From an uncultured Ruminococcus sp. (lineage in GTDB: Bacteria; Bacillota; Clostridia; Oscillospirales; Ruminococcaceae): DNA of 22,945 nucleotides. The notes beneath the pieces are model-generated. The model ran no database searches, had not been told where the DNA came from, and worked only from the letters and a program-made list of their open reading frames with translations. The DNA is taken from the NCBI GenBank assembly GCA_902772615.1, contig CACYBC010000110.1, positions 1 to 22,945 on the forward strand. The letters are read 5' to 3'. The position numbers and the translations under genes are program-made. Shown one piece after another: positions 1 to 7,397 of this stretch; positions within the stretch are counted from its first letter, which is position 1, and every line of letters begins with the position of its first letter.

Positions 1-26
1 CCTTTGGTCTATATGAACGCGGATGT

Positions 27-623
27 TTATACTATCGTATCGATTTCCCGTTTTTCGGGGATCAGTTTCCATGTGCGGTCAGCGGTATCGACCATATATC
101 CGCTGCCGTACGACGGCTGCCATTCGTACCTGTTCCTGCCCTCTTCGGGAAACAGGTAAGCCATGACCGCAGCGATCACTCCCCCGTGAGTGATCAAAAC
201 GGCGTCTCTTCCGGATGCCATCAGACGATCGATCCCTTTCAGGACCCTCTCAGTCATCAGTTTGCCGCTCTCACCGCCCGGTGCAATGTTGGATTCATTA
301 TCGCCACTGATCCATGCAATGTATTCGGGATCCTCCTTCATTTCTTCGTAGGATCTCATTTCGAACACACCGAAGTCCATCTCGCAGAAATCCGGATCAG
401 TCTCGTGAGGAACCTTTCCGAAAAGCAGCCCGAGGGTCTCATCGCATCTTTTCTTTCCGCTGGTTATGATCCTCATGCCGGTTATATCCGGATACTTCTG
501 ATCCTTTCCGGCTTCCTCAAGTTCGCTCCTGCCCCTTTCGGAAAGAGAGATGTCGGTGCTTCCGCAGTACAGATGTCTCTCGTTTGCCTCTGTCCTGCCG
601 TGCCTTATCATCAGCAGTCTCAT
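27..623 (-). CDS. cobC: Alpha-ribazole phosphatase (CobC-like histidine phosphatase)
   Basis: This 198-residue protein belongs to the histidine phosphatase (phosphoglycerate mutase-like) superfamily. The N-terminal RHGRTEAN motif (residues 7-14) carries the phospho-acceptor His8. Arg59 in the SGKKRCDET segment, Glu81 in FCEMDFG and His146 in LITHGG complete the expected catalytic set. In B12 synthesis CobC removes the phosphate from alpha-ribazole-5'-phosphate or adenosylcobalamin-5'-phosphate in the cytoplasm, the last step of nucleotide-loop assembly. The superfamily is broad, so the specific substrate is inferred from its place as the last gene of the B12 operon. Its ATG overlaps the stop of the preceding CobU-like gene by 4 bp (ATGA). 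Only 26 bases follow its stop codon in the window, and they show no clear terminator. Confidence 0.88.
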   Translation of the reverse strand: MRLLMIRHGRTEANERHLYCGSTDISLSERGRSELEEAGKDQKYPDITGMRIITSGKKRCDETLGLLFGKVPHETDPDFCEMDFGVFEMRSYEEMKEDPEYIAWISGDNESNIAPGGESGKLMTERVLKGIDRLMASGRDAVLITHGGVIAAVMAYLFPEEGRNRYEWQPSYGSGYMVDTADRTWKLIPEKREIDTIV

Positions 624-997
624 TTGAGCACCTGCTCCAGTCCGCAGAATATCCGCACAACATTGTCTGCTTTAGAAGAAAGATACGAGCACATCCTGCC
701 TGTCATCTCCCTCCATGCCCGCATATCGGCGCCAAGAGGAACAACACCGCAGAAGATGTCCTCACAGATAAAAATGCTGTCTTTCCACTCATCGCTGTGC
801 TGTTCCAGCAGATCCACCGCGTCATTTCCGGTACGCACACACCACAGAGCGAACTCTTCTGCTTTATCTATACAGCGGCATCCGTACTCTATCCCCTCAT
901 TCTCGGAGCATGTGAAAACATCCTCCTTGGCAAGGCCGTATCTTCTCTCGGCATACTCAAGTTTTCCCTGATATGCACCTCCGATTATCAGATCCAT
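620..997 (-). CDS. Short CobU-like protein (partial adenosylcobinamide kinase/guanylyltransferase homologue)
   Basis: At 125 residues this is about two thirds of a normal CobU (about 180). It starts with a P-loop-like segment, GGAYQGKLEYA (6-16), similar to the GGxxSGKS loop of CobU but with Leu after the Lys. Residues 79-89 (EDIFCGVVPLG) and the following helix and final strand, ending in FCGLEQVLK, resemble the NEVGxGIVP motif and C-terminus of CobU. The central block with the guanylylated histidine is missing. A full CobU lies one gene upstream but lacks the NEVGxGIVP motif, so the two could share one function. The start is supported by AAAGGAG 7 bases upstream of the ATG. It sits 13 bp after cobS and overlaps cobC by 4 bp. 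Homology is judged by motif only, and the activity is unknown. Confidence 0.7.
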   Translation of the reverse strand: MDLIIGGAYQGKLEYAERRYGLAKEDVFTCSENEGIEYGCRCIDKAEEFALWCVRTGNDAVDLLEQHSDEWKDSIFICEDIFCGVVPLGADMRAWREMTGRMCSYLSSKADNVVRIFCGLEQVLK

Positions 998-1010
998 TAC
1001 CGGTCTCCTT

Positions 1011-1760
1011 TCAGATCACCACATATGCTATGATTCCGCACAGTTCCGCAAACGTCAGAGCATAACCCGATATATCGCCCGACATGCCTCCGAGCGACCG
1101 GTATGCTCTGTACATGTACAGCAGATATCCGGCTGCGACTGCCAGTGCCGCATACCCGGATCTCCCCAGAAAGACGAATCCGAGCACTGCCGTCACCGCC
1201 ATGACTGCTGCCAGGAAGATCACATGCGATCTTTTCACTCTTTCTCTGTAGCTGCCTGAATACTCACTCGTCGAAAGCGGAGGAAGAACGGTCACGCAGA
1301 ACGCTGCGATGCATCTTGAAACGGTGGGTATCAGCATCAGCGTGAAAATGTTCTCAGTTCCCCTGAGAGAGCAGAACGCAGCGAACTGCACCATGATCAG
1401 CAGTATCGTATCTATTACAGCGAAGGAACCAACATGCGGATCCTTTAGTATCCTTCTTCTCTCCTCTACATCACGCCATGACCTTACGGCATCCGTGACA
1501 TCAAGGAAACCATCCATATGCATTCCCCCTGTTATCACAAAGGGAAAGGCGCAAAGAAGCGCTGCTTTCAGGAACACCGGAAGACCGATCGCATCGGCAA
1601 TGAAGGCAGTCAGGGTCCACAGCGCCCCGATCACCGTACCTACAAACGGAAGGCACAGCGTCATAAGAGGTCTGCTCTCTTCATCCCACATGTGAAAGGG
1701 GCACGGTATCACGGAAAACATTGTCATGCTCATCATGAAAGCACTGAAGAATCTCTTCAC
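1011..1760 (-). CDS. cobS: Adenosylcobinamide-GDP ribazoletransferase (cobalamin synthase)
   Basis: This 249-residue polytopic membrane enzyme joins adenosylcobinamide-GDP to alpha-ribazole or its phosphate, forming the B12 nucleotide loop at the cytoplasmic membrane. The family signature HMDGFLDVTDA (81-91) with Asp83, Asp87 and Asp90 binds the metal and diphosphate. It is followed by the usual RRRILKDPHVGSFA segment (about 101-114). Several hydrophobic segments fill the rest of the chain, as expected for CobS, and the length is normal. The ATG overlaps the stop of cobU by 4 bp, so translation is probably coupled. The neighbours cobU, cobT and cobC carry out the other nucleotide-loop steps. 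Confidence 0.95.
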   Translation of the reverse strand: MKRFFSAFMMSMTMFSVIPCPFHMWDEESRPLMTLCLPFVGTVIGALWTLTAFIADAIGLPVFLKAALLCAFPFVITGGMHMDGFLDVTDAVRSWRDVEERRRILKDPHVGSFAVIDTILLIMVQFAAFCSLRGTENIFTLMLIPTVSRCIAAFCVTVLPPLSTSEYSGSYRERVKRSHVIFLAAVMAVTAVLGFVFLGRSGYAALAVAAGYLLYMYRAYRSLGGMSGDISGYALTFAELCGIIAYVVI

Positions 1761-2299
1761 GGCAGTTCTCCTTTATGAACGATCAGGTTGCCTGCACAGA
1801 CTTCGATCACGGTATCGCACGTCCTGGCGAGCGCCCGGTCTATAGACGCCAGCGATCTGCGGTATTCTTCGGTAAAATCATCATATCTTGCGGCATCCGA
1901 GTATATGTAATCAGAAACGAAGACTGCATTTCCGGCTCTGCCTGCGACTTCAAGAAGTCCGCTGATGCACCGCGATGCCGCTTCACTGTCCGCCTGCTCA
2001 AAGTGAGAATCCGGATACATCTCATTCAGAAGCAGAGCTGTAGTGCTGTCTATGAGAAAAGTGCCGTTCTCGTCGGCTGCATCAAATATGTTTTGTATGT
2101 TCCTGCCCGCCTCGAGAGTCTCAAAGCCCATTCCGGCCCGGTTCTCGATATGACGGGCGACTCTGGCGCGGTCTTCGTCATCATATGGGATCATGGTGGC
2201 TACATAGTAGAGTTTACCGCCGTCAGCCAGCTTAACGGCGATATCCTGTGCATATCCCGATTTACCGTTTTTGTTCCCGCCTGAAAGCAAAATAGTCAT
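1757..2299 (-). CDS. cobU: Adenosylcobinamide kinase / adenosylcobinamide-phosphate guanylyltransferase, variant
   Basis: This 180-residue protein has the CobU P-loop GGNKNGKSGYAQ (7-18) and the RVARHIENR segment (46-54), whose His50 matches the histidine guanylylated in CobU. The strand with Asp84 (FLIDSTTALLLNE) is also typical. CobU phosphorylates adenosylcobinamide and then transfers GMP to give adenosylcobinamide-GDP for CobS. One difference stands out: the normally conserved NEVGxGIVP motif after the third strand is replaced by SDYIYSDAARYD (129-140), although the C-terminal helix and strand remain. A short CobU-like gene two places downstream keeps a version of that motif. The gene overlaps cobT and cobS by 4 bp each (ATGA). 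The family call is secure; full bifunctional activity of this chain alone is not. Confidence 0.88.
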   Translation of the reverse strand: MTILLSGGNKNGKSGYAQDIAVKLADGGKLYYVATMIPYDDEDRARVARHIENRAGMGFETLEAGRNIQNIFDAADENGTFLIDSTTALLLNEMYPDSHFEQADSEAASRCISGLLEVAGRAGNAVFVSDYIYSDAARYDDFTEEYRRSLASIDRALARTCDTVIEVCAGNLIVHKGELP

Positions 2300-3414
2300 G
2301 TCTGCGTATCTTCCTTTATGCCAAAGGCGTCGATATCCCTGATCTCATCGAGGTAAGAATCGTCTATCTCAGCCTGTTCGAATGTTGCCATATGATTAAT
2401 GACCTCACACGCCGCATCCAGCATCATCATTGCGATCGGACATCCGCTTCCCTCCCCGAGCCTCATGCCCAGATCGAAAAGAGGCCTCAGTCCCAGTTCC
2501 TCTGCAGCCGCCATGTATCCGATCTCATATGATGCATGCGACGCGATCATATAATTTACTGCCTGCGGACATAGCCTGTAGGCACACAGTGCGGCTACGA
2601 TGGATATGAATCCGTCGATCACGACGGGAACCTTTTTGTATGCCGCACCTATGAATGCACCAGCCATAGCGGCAATATCAAAGCCTCCGACCTTGGAGAG
2701 CGTGTCGATGATGTCACCGGGATCCGGACGATTTACGCAAAGAGCTTTTCTGATCACATCGATCTTTTTTTCATACGCTTCGTCGGTAAGACCAGCACCG
2801 CGCCCGGTGAGTCTTCTGACATCGATCCCTGTCAGAGTCGCAAGGACCGCGGAAGATGTAGTCGTGTTGCCTACGCCCATCTCTCCGACCCCGATCACCT
2901 GACCTCCGTTCTCTGCGGTCTCAATCGCCAGGTCGACCCCTGTCAGGATCGCCCTTACAGCCTGTTCGCGTGTCATAGCAGGTCCCTCTGAAATATCGCA
3001 TGTTCCGAATGCAATCTTCCTGCCGATCACATCGGGATCTCTGATGACCGCGTTCACTCCGACATCGCATACTCTGAGTCTGACGCCGAAACGTTTTGAC
3101 AGAACAGCTGCTCCGGTCTTCCCTTTTGTCAGATTGATCGTCTGAGACAGCGTCACAGACTGCGGAGAACTTGCGACGCCCTGCTTATATACTCCGTTAT
3201 CAGCGCAGAATACCAGAAGATATCTCTCTTTGAGTTCGTTCCTGACCTCTCCGGTCATTCCCGCGAGTTTTATCGACAGTTCTTCCAGCACTCCGAGACT
3301 TCCCGGAGGTTTGGCAAGTCTTGACTGAAGTTCCCTTGCTGCATTCTCTGCAGCTTCATCGGGGCCTGTCACACCATCAATTATCTCATCGAGACGCTTC
3401 TCTGAATAATCCAT
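2296..3414 (-). CDS. cobT: Nicotinate-nucleotide--dimethylbenzimidazole phosphoribosyltransferase
   Basis: This 372-residue enzyme transfers phosphoribose from nicotinate mononucleotide to a lower-ligand base such as 5,6-dimethylbenzimidazole, giving alpha-ribazole phosphate. Signatures are KPPGSLGVLEEL (35-46), ADNGVYKQGVASSPQ (71-85), GEMGVGNTTTSSA (177-189) and RLGEGSG (318-324), which holds the expected catalytic glutamate (Glu321). Length and motif order are normal. It starts 14 bp after cobO, with a GGGGAG-type ribosome site upstream, and overlaps cobU by 4 bp. The real base used is unknown: CobT enzymes accept several benzimidazoles and some purines, and no benzimidazole synthesis gene is in the window. 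Confidence 0.96.
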   Translation of the reverse strand: MDYSEKRLDEIIDGVTGPDEAAENAARELQSRLAKPPGSLGVLEELSIKLAGMTGEVRNELKERYLLVFCADNGVYKQGVASSPQSVTLSQTINLTKGKTGAAVLSKRFGVRLRVCDVGVNAVIRDPDVIGRKIAFGTCDISEGPAMTREQAVRAILTGVDLAIETAENGGQVIGVGEMGVGNTTTSSAVLATLTGIDVRRLTGRGAGLTDEAYEKKIDVIRKALCVNRPDPGDIIDTLSKVGGFDIAAMAGAFIGAAYKKVPVVIDGFISIVAALCAYRLCPQAVNYMIASHASYEIGYMAAAEELGLRPLFDLGMRLGEGSGCPIAMMMLDAACEVINHMATFEQAEIDDSYLDEIRDIDAFGIKEDTQT

Positions 3415-3428
3415 TACAGATCTCTCCC

Positions 3429-3938
3429 CTAGAATTCGATTCCCTTCCGCGCATTCACTCCGTGGTCGTAAGGGTGCTTCTCCTTTTTCATCTCCGTCAC
3501 GTAATCAGCGATCTCTCTGAGTTCCGGAGCAGGATCGCGTCCGGTCAACACAGCTTCTCTGTCATTCTTGCACGACCTCAGCATCTCAAGAAAACTGTCG
3601 CGGTCAAACATTCCGTAATTGTATGCGGATACCGCTTCGTCCAGAACGATAAGACCGTATCCATCCGCGCGCTCTGCCACGTCATGCACAAGTTCAGTGT
3701 AGCACTTTTTTGTCTCTTCCCGCTGCTCATCCGACATTTTCTTATATCGCCCGTACCAGACTTCGGGTATCATGACATCTACGCCGGGCAGCGATGACAG
3801 CATCTTCACCTCGGAAGAGCTCCCGTTCTTGAAAAACTGTACGAAAAGAACGCGCATGCCGCTTCCTGCCGCTCTTACAGCCAGTCCTACGGCAGCCGTG
3901 GTCTTTCCCTTTCCGTTTCCGTGATAGAGATGTATCAT
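3429..3938 (-). CDS. cobO: Cob(I)yrinic acid a,c-diamide adenosyltransferase
   Basis: This 169-residue protein belongs to the CobO/BtuR family, which transfers the 5'-deoxyadenosyl group of ATP to cob(I)alamin or earlier corrinoids, making the Co-C bond. The N-terminal P-loop HGNGKGKTTAAVG (6-18) is the BtuR form. LIVLDEAVSAYNYG (96-109) matches the family's second motif, and the C-terminal HPYDHGVNARKGIEF ending is characteristic. It is slightly shorter than the roughly 195-residue BtuR because it lacks the N-terminal extension that caps the active site in enterobacteria; short forms are common. Its ATG overlaps the cbiP stop by 4 bp. Confidence 0.95.
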   Translation of the reverse strand: MIHLYHGNGKGKTTAAVGLAVRAAGSGMRVLFVQFFKNGSSSEVKMLSSLPGVDVMIPEVWYGRYKKMSDEQREETKKCYTELVHDVAERADGYGLIVLDEAVSAYNYGMFDRDSFLEMLRSCKNDREAVLTGRDPAPELREIADYVTEMKKEKHPYDHGVNARKGIEF

Positions 3939-5392
3939 ACCCCTTCCTCCAGGATCCTGTAGATGAGGTCCATATCAAGCGCCTCCCTCACCGTCTCTGC
4001 AAGCTTATTGTACTGCGATTCTTTATAGGCTTGTATGTCGAAGACGCTGTCCGAACCGAATTCAAGCCCTCTGATCTCATATAGTGCCTTGGCTATCGCT
4101 TCCGCTATGCCGTTCTCATCAAAGATGCCGTGTATGTAGCTGCCGTAGACATTGCCGTTTCTCAGAACAGCGGAACTGTCGCTGCTCTGCCCCATATGGA
4201 TCTCGTACCCTCTGTATCTAAGACCGGTCAAGCCGGAGAATACTCCTCCGATCTCCGGGAACGTTCCCTCTGTCTGAGTGCGGGTCTTTGTCTGTGCAAA
4301 CACGGTATCTATGTCCAGAAGACCCATTCCTGCAATGTCCCCGCCGCCTTCCGTGCCATACGGATCGGAGATGCTTCTGCCGAGCATCTGCAGTCCTCCG
4401 CATATGCCGAACACCGGAGTACCGCGGGATGCCTGTTTCAGGATCTCCGCCTCCAGCCCTGTCTGGCGCAGCCACTTCAGGTCCGAGATAGTGGACTTTG
4501 TCCCGGGGATGATGATCATGTCCGGTGAGCCCAGTTCAAACACTTTTTTTACATAGCGCACCGAGATCCCGGAGAACCTGGAGAAAGGTGAGAAATCCGT
4601 AAAATTCGATATCCTAGGCAGTGACACTACAGCGATATCTATCTCCTTGCGCTCGCCTGCCAGCAGCCTCTCACTGAGGCTGTCTTCGTCATCGATGTCA
4701 AGATAAACATACGGAACGACTCCTGCGCAGGGTACCTTGACCAGGTCGTAGAGCATGTCAAGGCCGGGATCCAGTATCGAAACATCGCCGCGGAATTTAT
4801 TGATCACGGTAGCCTTGACCATCTTTCTCTCATCCGGCTCAAGAAGTTCCACCGTTCCGTACAGCTGTGCGAATACGCCTCCTCTGTCGATGTCTCCGAC
4901 GAGTAGCACGGGAGCGCCTGCCATTTTAGCCATTCCCATGTTCACGATGTCATCGCTCTTGAGATTGATCTCAGCAGGACTTCCGGCTCCCTCTATCACG
5001 ATGATGTCGTACTCATCGGCAAGCGTATTGTAAGCGCTCATTATATCAGGCACGAGTTTCTTCTTGTATTTGAAATAATCGGACGCCGGCATATTGCCCA
5101 GCACTTCCCCGTTTACTATCACCTGAGATCCGACATCGGTCGTGGGCTTGAGGAGGATAGGATTCATAAGCACCGACGGCTTTATCCCGGCGGCCTCCGC
5201 CTGCACGACCTGCGCCCTTCCCATCTCGAGTCCTTCATCTGTGATAAATGAGTTGAGGGCCATGTTCTGTGATTTGAACGGGGCCACCTTGTAGCCGTCC
5301 TGCAGGAAGATGCGGCAGAGCGCTGCGCACAGCAGGCTCTTTCCGGCGTTGGACATCGTGCCCTGTATCATCAACGGTTTTGCCTTGCTCAT
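3935..5392 (-). CDS. cbiP: Adenosylcobyric acid synthase (glutamine-hydrolysing)
   Basis: This 485-residue enzyme amidates the b, d, e and g side chains of adenosylcobyrinic acid a,c-diamide. The N-terminal dethiobiotin-synthetase-like domain starts with IQGTMSNAGKS (9-19) and includes KSQNMALNS (40-48), IVIEGAGSPAEINL (131-144) and LVGDIDRGGVFAQ (164-176). The C-terminal class I glutaminase-like domain has VFGICGGLQMLG (327-338) with nucleophile Cys331, and YIHGIF (419-424) with His421. Length and domain order are normal for CbiP/CobQ. It overlaps cobD and cobO by 4 bp each. Confidence 0.97.
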   Translation of the reverse strand: MSKAKPLMIQGTMSNAGKSLLCAALCRIFLQDGYKVAPFKSQNMALNSFITDEGLEMGRAQVVQAEAAGIKPSVLMNPILLKPTTDVGSQVIVNGEVLGNMPASDYFKYKKKLVPDIMSAYNTLADEYDIIVIEGAGSPAEINLKSDDIVNMGMAKMAGAPVLLVGDIDRGGVFAQLYGTVELLEPDERKMVKATVINKFRGDVSILDPGLDMLYDLVKVPCAGVVPYVYLDIDDEDSLSERLLAGERKEIDIAVVSLPRISNFTDFSPFSRFSGISVRYVKKVFELGSPDMIIIPGTKSTISDLKWLRQTGLEAEILKQASRGTPVFGICGGLQMLGRSISDPYGTEGGGDIAGMGLLDIDTVFAQTKTRTQTEGTFPEIGGVFSGLTGLRYRGYEIHMGQSSDSSAVLRNGNVYGSYIHGIFDENGIAEAIAKALYEIRGLEFGSDSVFDIQAYKESQYNKLAETVREALDMDLIYRILEEGV

Positions 5393-6429
5393 TTCAAGAC
5401 CTCCCTCAAAGCATTCAGGAACAAATCGTTTTCCTCCTCGGTCCGCACGGCGATGCGGTAATATCCTTTGCCAAGCCCTCTGTAGTTGGAGCAGTCCCGG
5501 ATCAGTATCCTGTGCTTCAGCATCTCGTCATACAGTTCCGTGTCAGACCTGAACAGAAGATAATTCGCTTCTCCCGGCCACACTTCCACACCAAGATCCT
5601 TAAGACTATCTGTAAGTCGCTTCCTCTCGGAGCTGATCGTCCTGACGGATTCCTTCAGCCATTCCGCGCACCCGAGAGCTGCTATTCCTGCCTTCTGGGC
5701 TATGGATGACACGTTCCAGCACTGAGTCCTGGATGACATCCTTTCCAGCATTTCACTGTCGGTGCTCATCGCGTATCCCAGTCTCACGCCCGCCATCGCG
5801 TAGCTCTTGGTGAAGGCTCTCAGCACCGTCACGCCAGGATACTGTTCAAGCAGCTGCGGTATGCCGTATCTGTCCGGATGATCCGTAAGATCCAGAAAAC
5901 ACATGTCGATGAACAGGCGGGCACCCGTAGCAGCCATCTGTCTCAGCAGTTCAGGCTCCACCGCGATCCCGGTCGGATTGTTCGGGGTGCATATGAAGAC
6001 CGCGCTGTAGGAACACAGGTCAATCTCAAGTATATCTTCGGTGAGACGGAACCCATCCGTCTCTTTCAGCAGATAATGCTTCGTTTCTACATCGGCTGCT
6101 CTCAGCGCCTCCTGATAATCGCTGAACGTCGGTGAGACTATCAGCGCAGGGCGTTCTCTTCCGAGAGAACATGCATAGGCATAGATCATCTCGGCGGCTC
6201 CGTTCCCGCAGATGATGCAGTCCTCCGGAACTCCCTCCGCGGCTGAGATACACTTTCTGAGCTGCCTGCAGTAGGCGTCAGGATATCTTTCACAGTCGTC
6301 CGCAGACTCCCTGATAGCCTGTTTTACCTTCTCGGGCATGCCTGCGGGATTGATGTTGGATGAGATATCCAGGACTATATCGCGGAAGTATATGTCACCT
6401 CCGTGGGGATTCTTCTGCTTTATGTACAT
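5389..6429 (-). CDS. cobD: L-threonine-O-3-phosphate decarboxylase (CobD-type PLP enzyme)
   Basis: This 346-residue fold-type I PLP enzyme resembles HisC aminotransferases. In B12 operons it decarboxylates threonine phosphate to (R)-1-amino-2-propanol phosphate, the linker attached by CbiB. Visible features are the N-terminal HGGDIY (9-14), typical of CobD rather than HisC, DISSNINPAG (21-30), the CTPNNPTG loop (147-154), Asp175 for the pyridine nitrogen, and FTKSYAMAGVRLGY (206-219) with the Schiff-base Lys208. The ATG lies inside the end of cbiB (10 bp overlap) with GGAG about 10 bases upstream. A histidinol-phosphate aminotransferase is the alternative reading, but the HGG start and the position between cbiB and cbiP favour CobD. 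Confidence 0.9.
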   Translation of the reverse strand: MYIKQKNPHGGDIYFRDIVLDISSNINPAGMPEKVKQAIRESADDCERYPDAYCRQLRKCISAAEGVPEDCIICGNGAAEMIYAYACSLGRERPALIVSPTFSDYQEALRAADVETKHYLLKETDGFRLTEDILEIDLCSYSAVFICTPNNPTGIAVEPELLRQMAATGARLFIDMCFLDLTDHPDRYGIPQLLEQYPGVTVLRAFTKSYAMAGVRLGYAMSTDSEMLERMSSRTQCWNVSSIAQKAGIAALGCAEWLKESVRTISSERKRLTDSLKDLGVEVWPGEANYLLFRSDTELYDEMLKHRILIRDCSNYRGLGKGYYRIAVRTEEENDLFLNALREVLK

Positions 6430-7397
6430 AGGAAGTAAGCTCCGATCCTGATCAAAAGGCCGATCATCAGCATGAACGCGGAAGCCAGGTACATCTGGTT
6501 TCCTGCTCTTCTGATATCGTAAGGCTCGATCTCCCTGATGGGGTCACCTATATATTCCTTCTTTTTAACGATCCCGCCGTATACCGCATCGCCCGCAAGT
6601 CTTATATCGAGCGCCCCGGCGCACACCGATTCGGTCTGGGCGGAGTTCGGACTTGCATGTTTGTACCTGTCACGCAGGAAGATCTTCCATGCGTTCTTTG
6701 TATCAAGATGAAGGAACGGGCATGCAGCGATCATCAGAAGTGCTGACAGTCTTGCGGGTATGTAATTCACAACGTCATCTGTCCTGGCAGGCACTCTTCC
6801 GAAATACAGATACTTTTCGTTCTTGTATCCCAGCATGGAGTCCATGGTGTTGATCGATTTATAGAAGAATCCGCCTGCCGCTCCGAACAGAAACATCCAG
6901 AACAGAGGCGCTATCACGCCGTCAGAACCGTTTTCTGCAACGGTCTCTACCGCAGCGCGGCATATCCCCTTATCGTCAAGGACATCGGTATCGCGTCCCA
7001 CGATATAGGACACTGCAGTTCTTGCCTTCTCGACATCACCGGTCTCCAGCGCAGCCCGCACCTTCTCCGCTTCTATCACCAGCTGCCTTGCTGCCAGCAT
7101 CTGAAAGCACATGATGCTGTTGACAACAAAGAATGCCGCGGGATGGATCCTCCACATCAGTTCCAATACTAGAGCAGGTATACCTGTAGAGAGCGTGATC
7201 ACTATGACCGCTGTCAGGGCTCCGCGCAGTATGTCTCTTTTATCGTCTCCTCCGAGACGCAGCTTGCGGTCCAGGAAGGCGATAAGCTTGCCTATTGCCA
7301 CTATCGGATGCGGCAGTGAATAGGGATCCCCGATGAACCAGTCCAGAACGAATCCCGCAAGGATGGCCGCAGTCTGTATCAAAAAACGTTCAGTCAT
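6420..7397 (-). CDS. cbiB: Adenosylcobinamide-phosphate synthase (membrane protein)
   Basis: This membrane enzyme attaches aminopropanol or its phosphate to the f side chain of adenosylcobyric acid. With the start chosen here it has 325 residues, normal for CbiB. DWFIGDPYSLPHP (19-31), GRDTDVLDDKGICRAAVETV (134-153) and the following AENGSDGVIAPLFW are family signatures, and there are several hydrophobic segments. The frame is open 48 bases further upstream, but the ATG at 7397 is preferred: it has AAAGG about 9 bases upstream, it gives a normal N-terminus, and it overlaps the end of the preceding gene by 8 bp (ATGACTGA), as other junctions here do. The next gene, cobD, makes the linker this enzyme uses. 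Confidence 0.95.
   Translation of the reverse strand: MTERFLIQTAAILAGFVLDWFIGDPYSLPHPIVAIGKLIAFLDRKLRLGGDDKRDILRGALTAVIVITLSTGIPALVLELMWRIHPAAFFVVNSIMCFQMLAARQLVIEAEKVRAALETGDVEKARTAVSYIVGRDTDVLDDKGICRAAVETVAENGSDGVIAPLFWMFLFGAAGGFFYKSINTMDSMLGYKNEKYLYFGRVPARTDDVVNYIPARLSALLMIAACPFLHLDTKNAWKIFLRDRYKHASPNSAQTESVCAGALDIRLAGDAVYGGIVKKKEYIGDPIREIEPYDIRRAGNQMYLASAFMLMIGLLIRIGAYFLCT

Noticed and set aside
186..971. 261-codon open frame on the plus strand, and a second overlapping plus frame at 584-1033
   Set aside because: Both are antisense to cobC and the CobU-like gene and show no protein family features.
5389..6429. Histidinol-phosphate aminotransferase (HisC)
   Set aside because: The fold is shared, but the HGGDIY N-terminus and the position between cbiB and cbiP fit CobD, and no other histidine genes are nearby.
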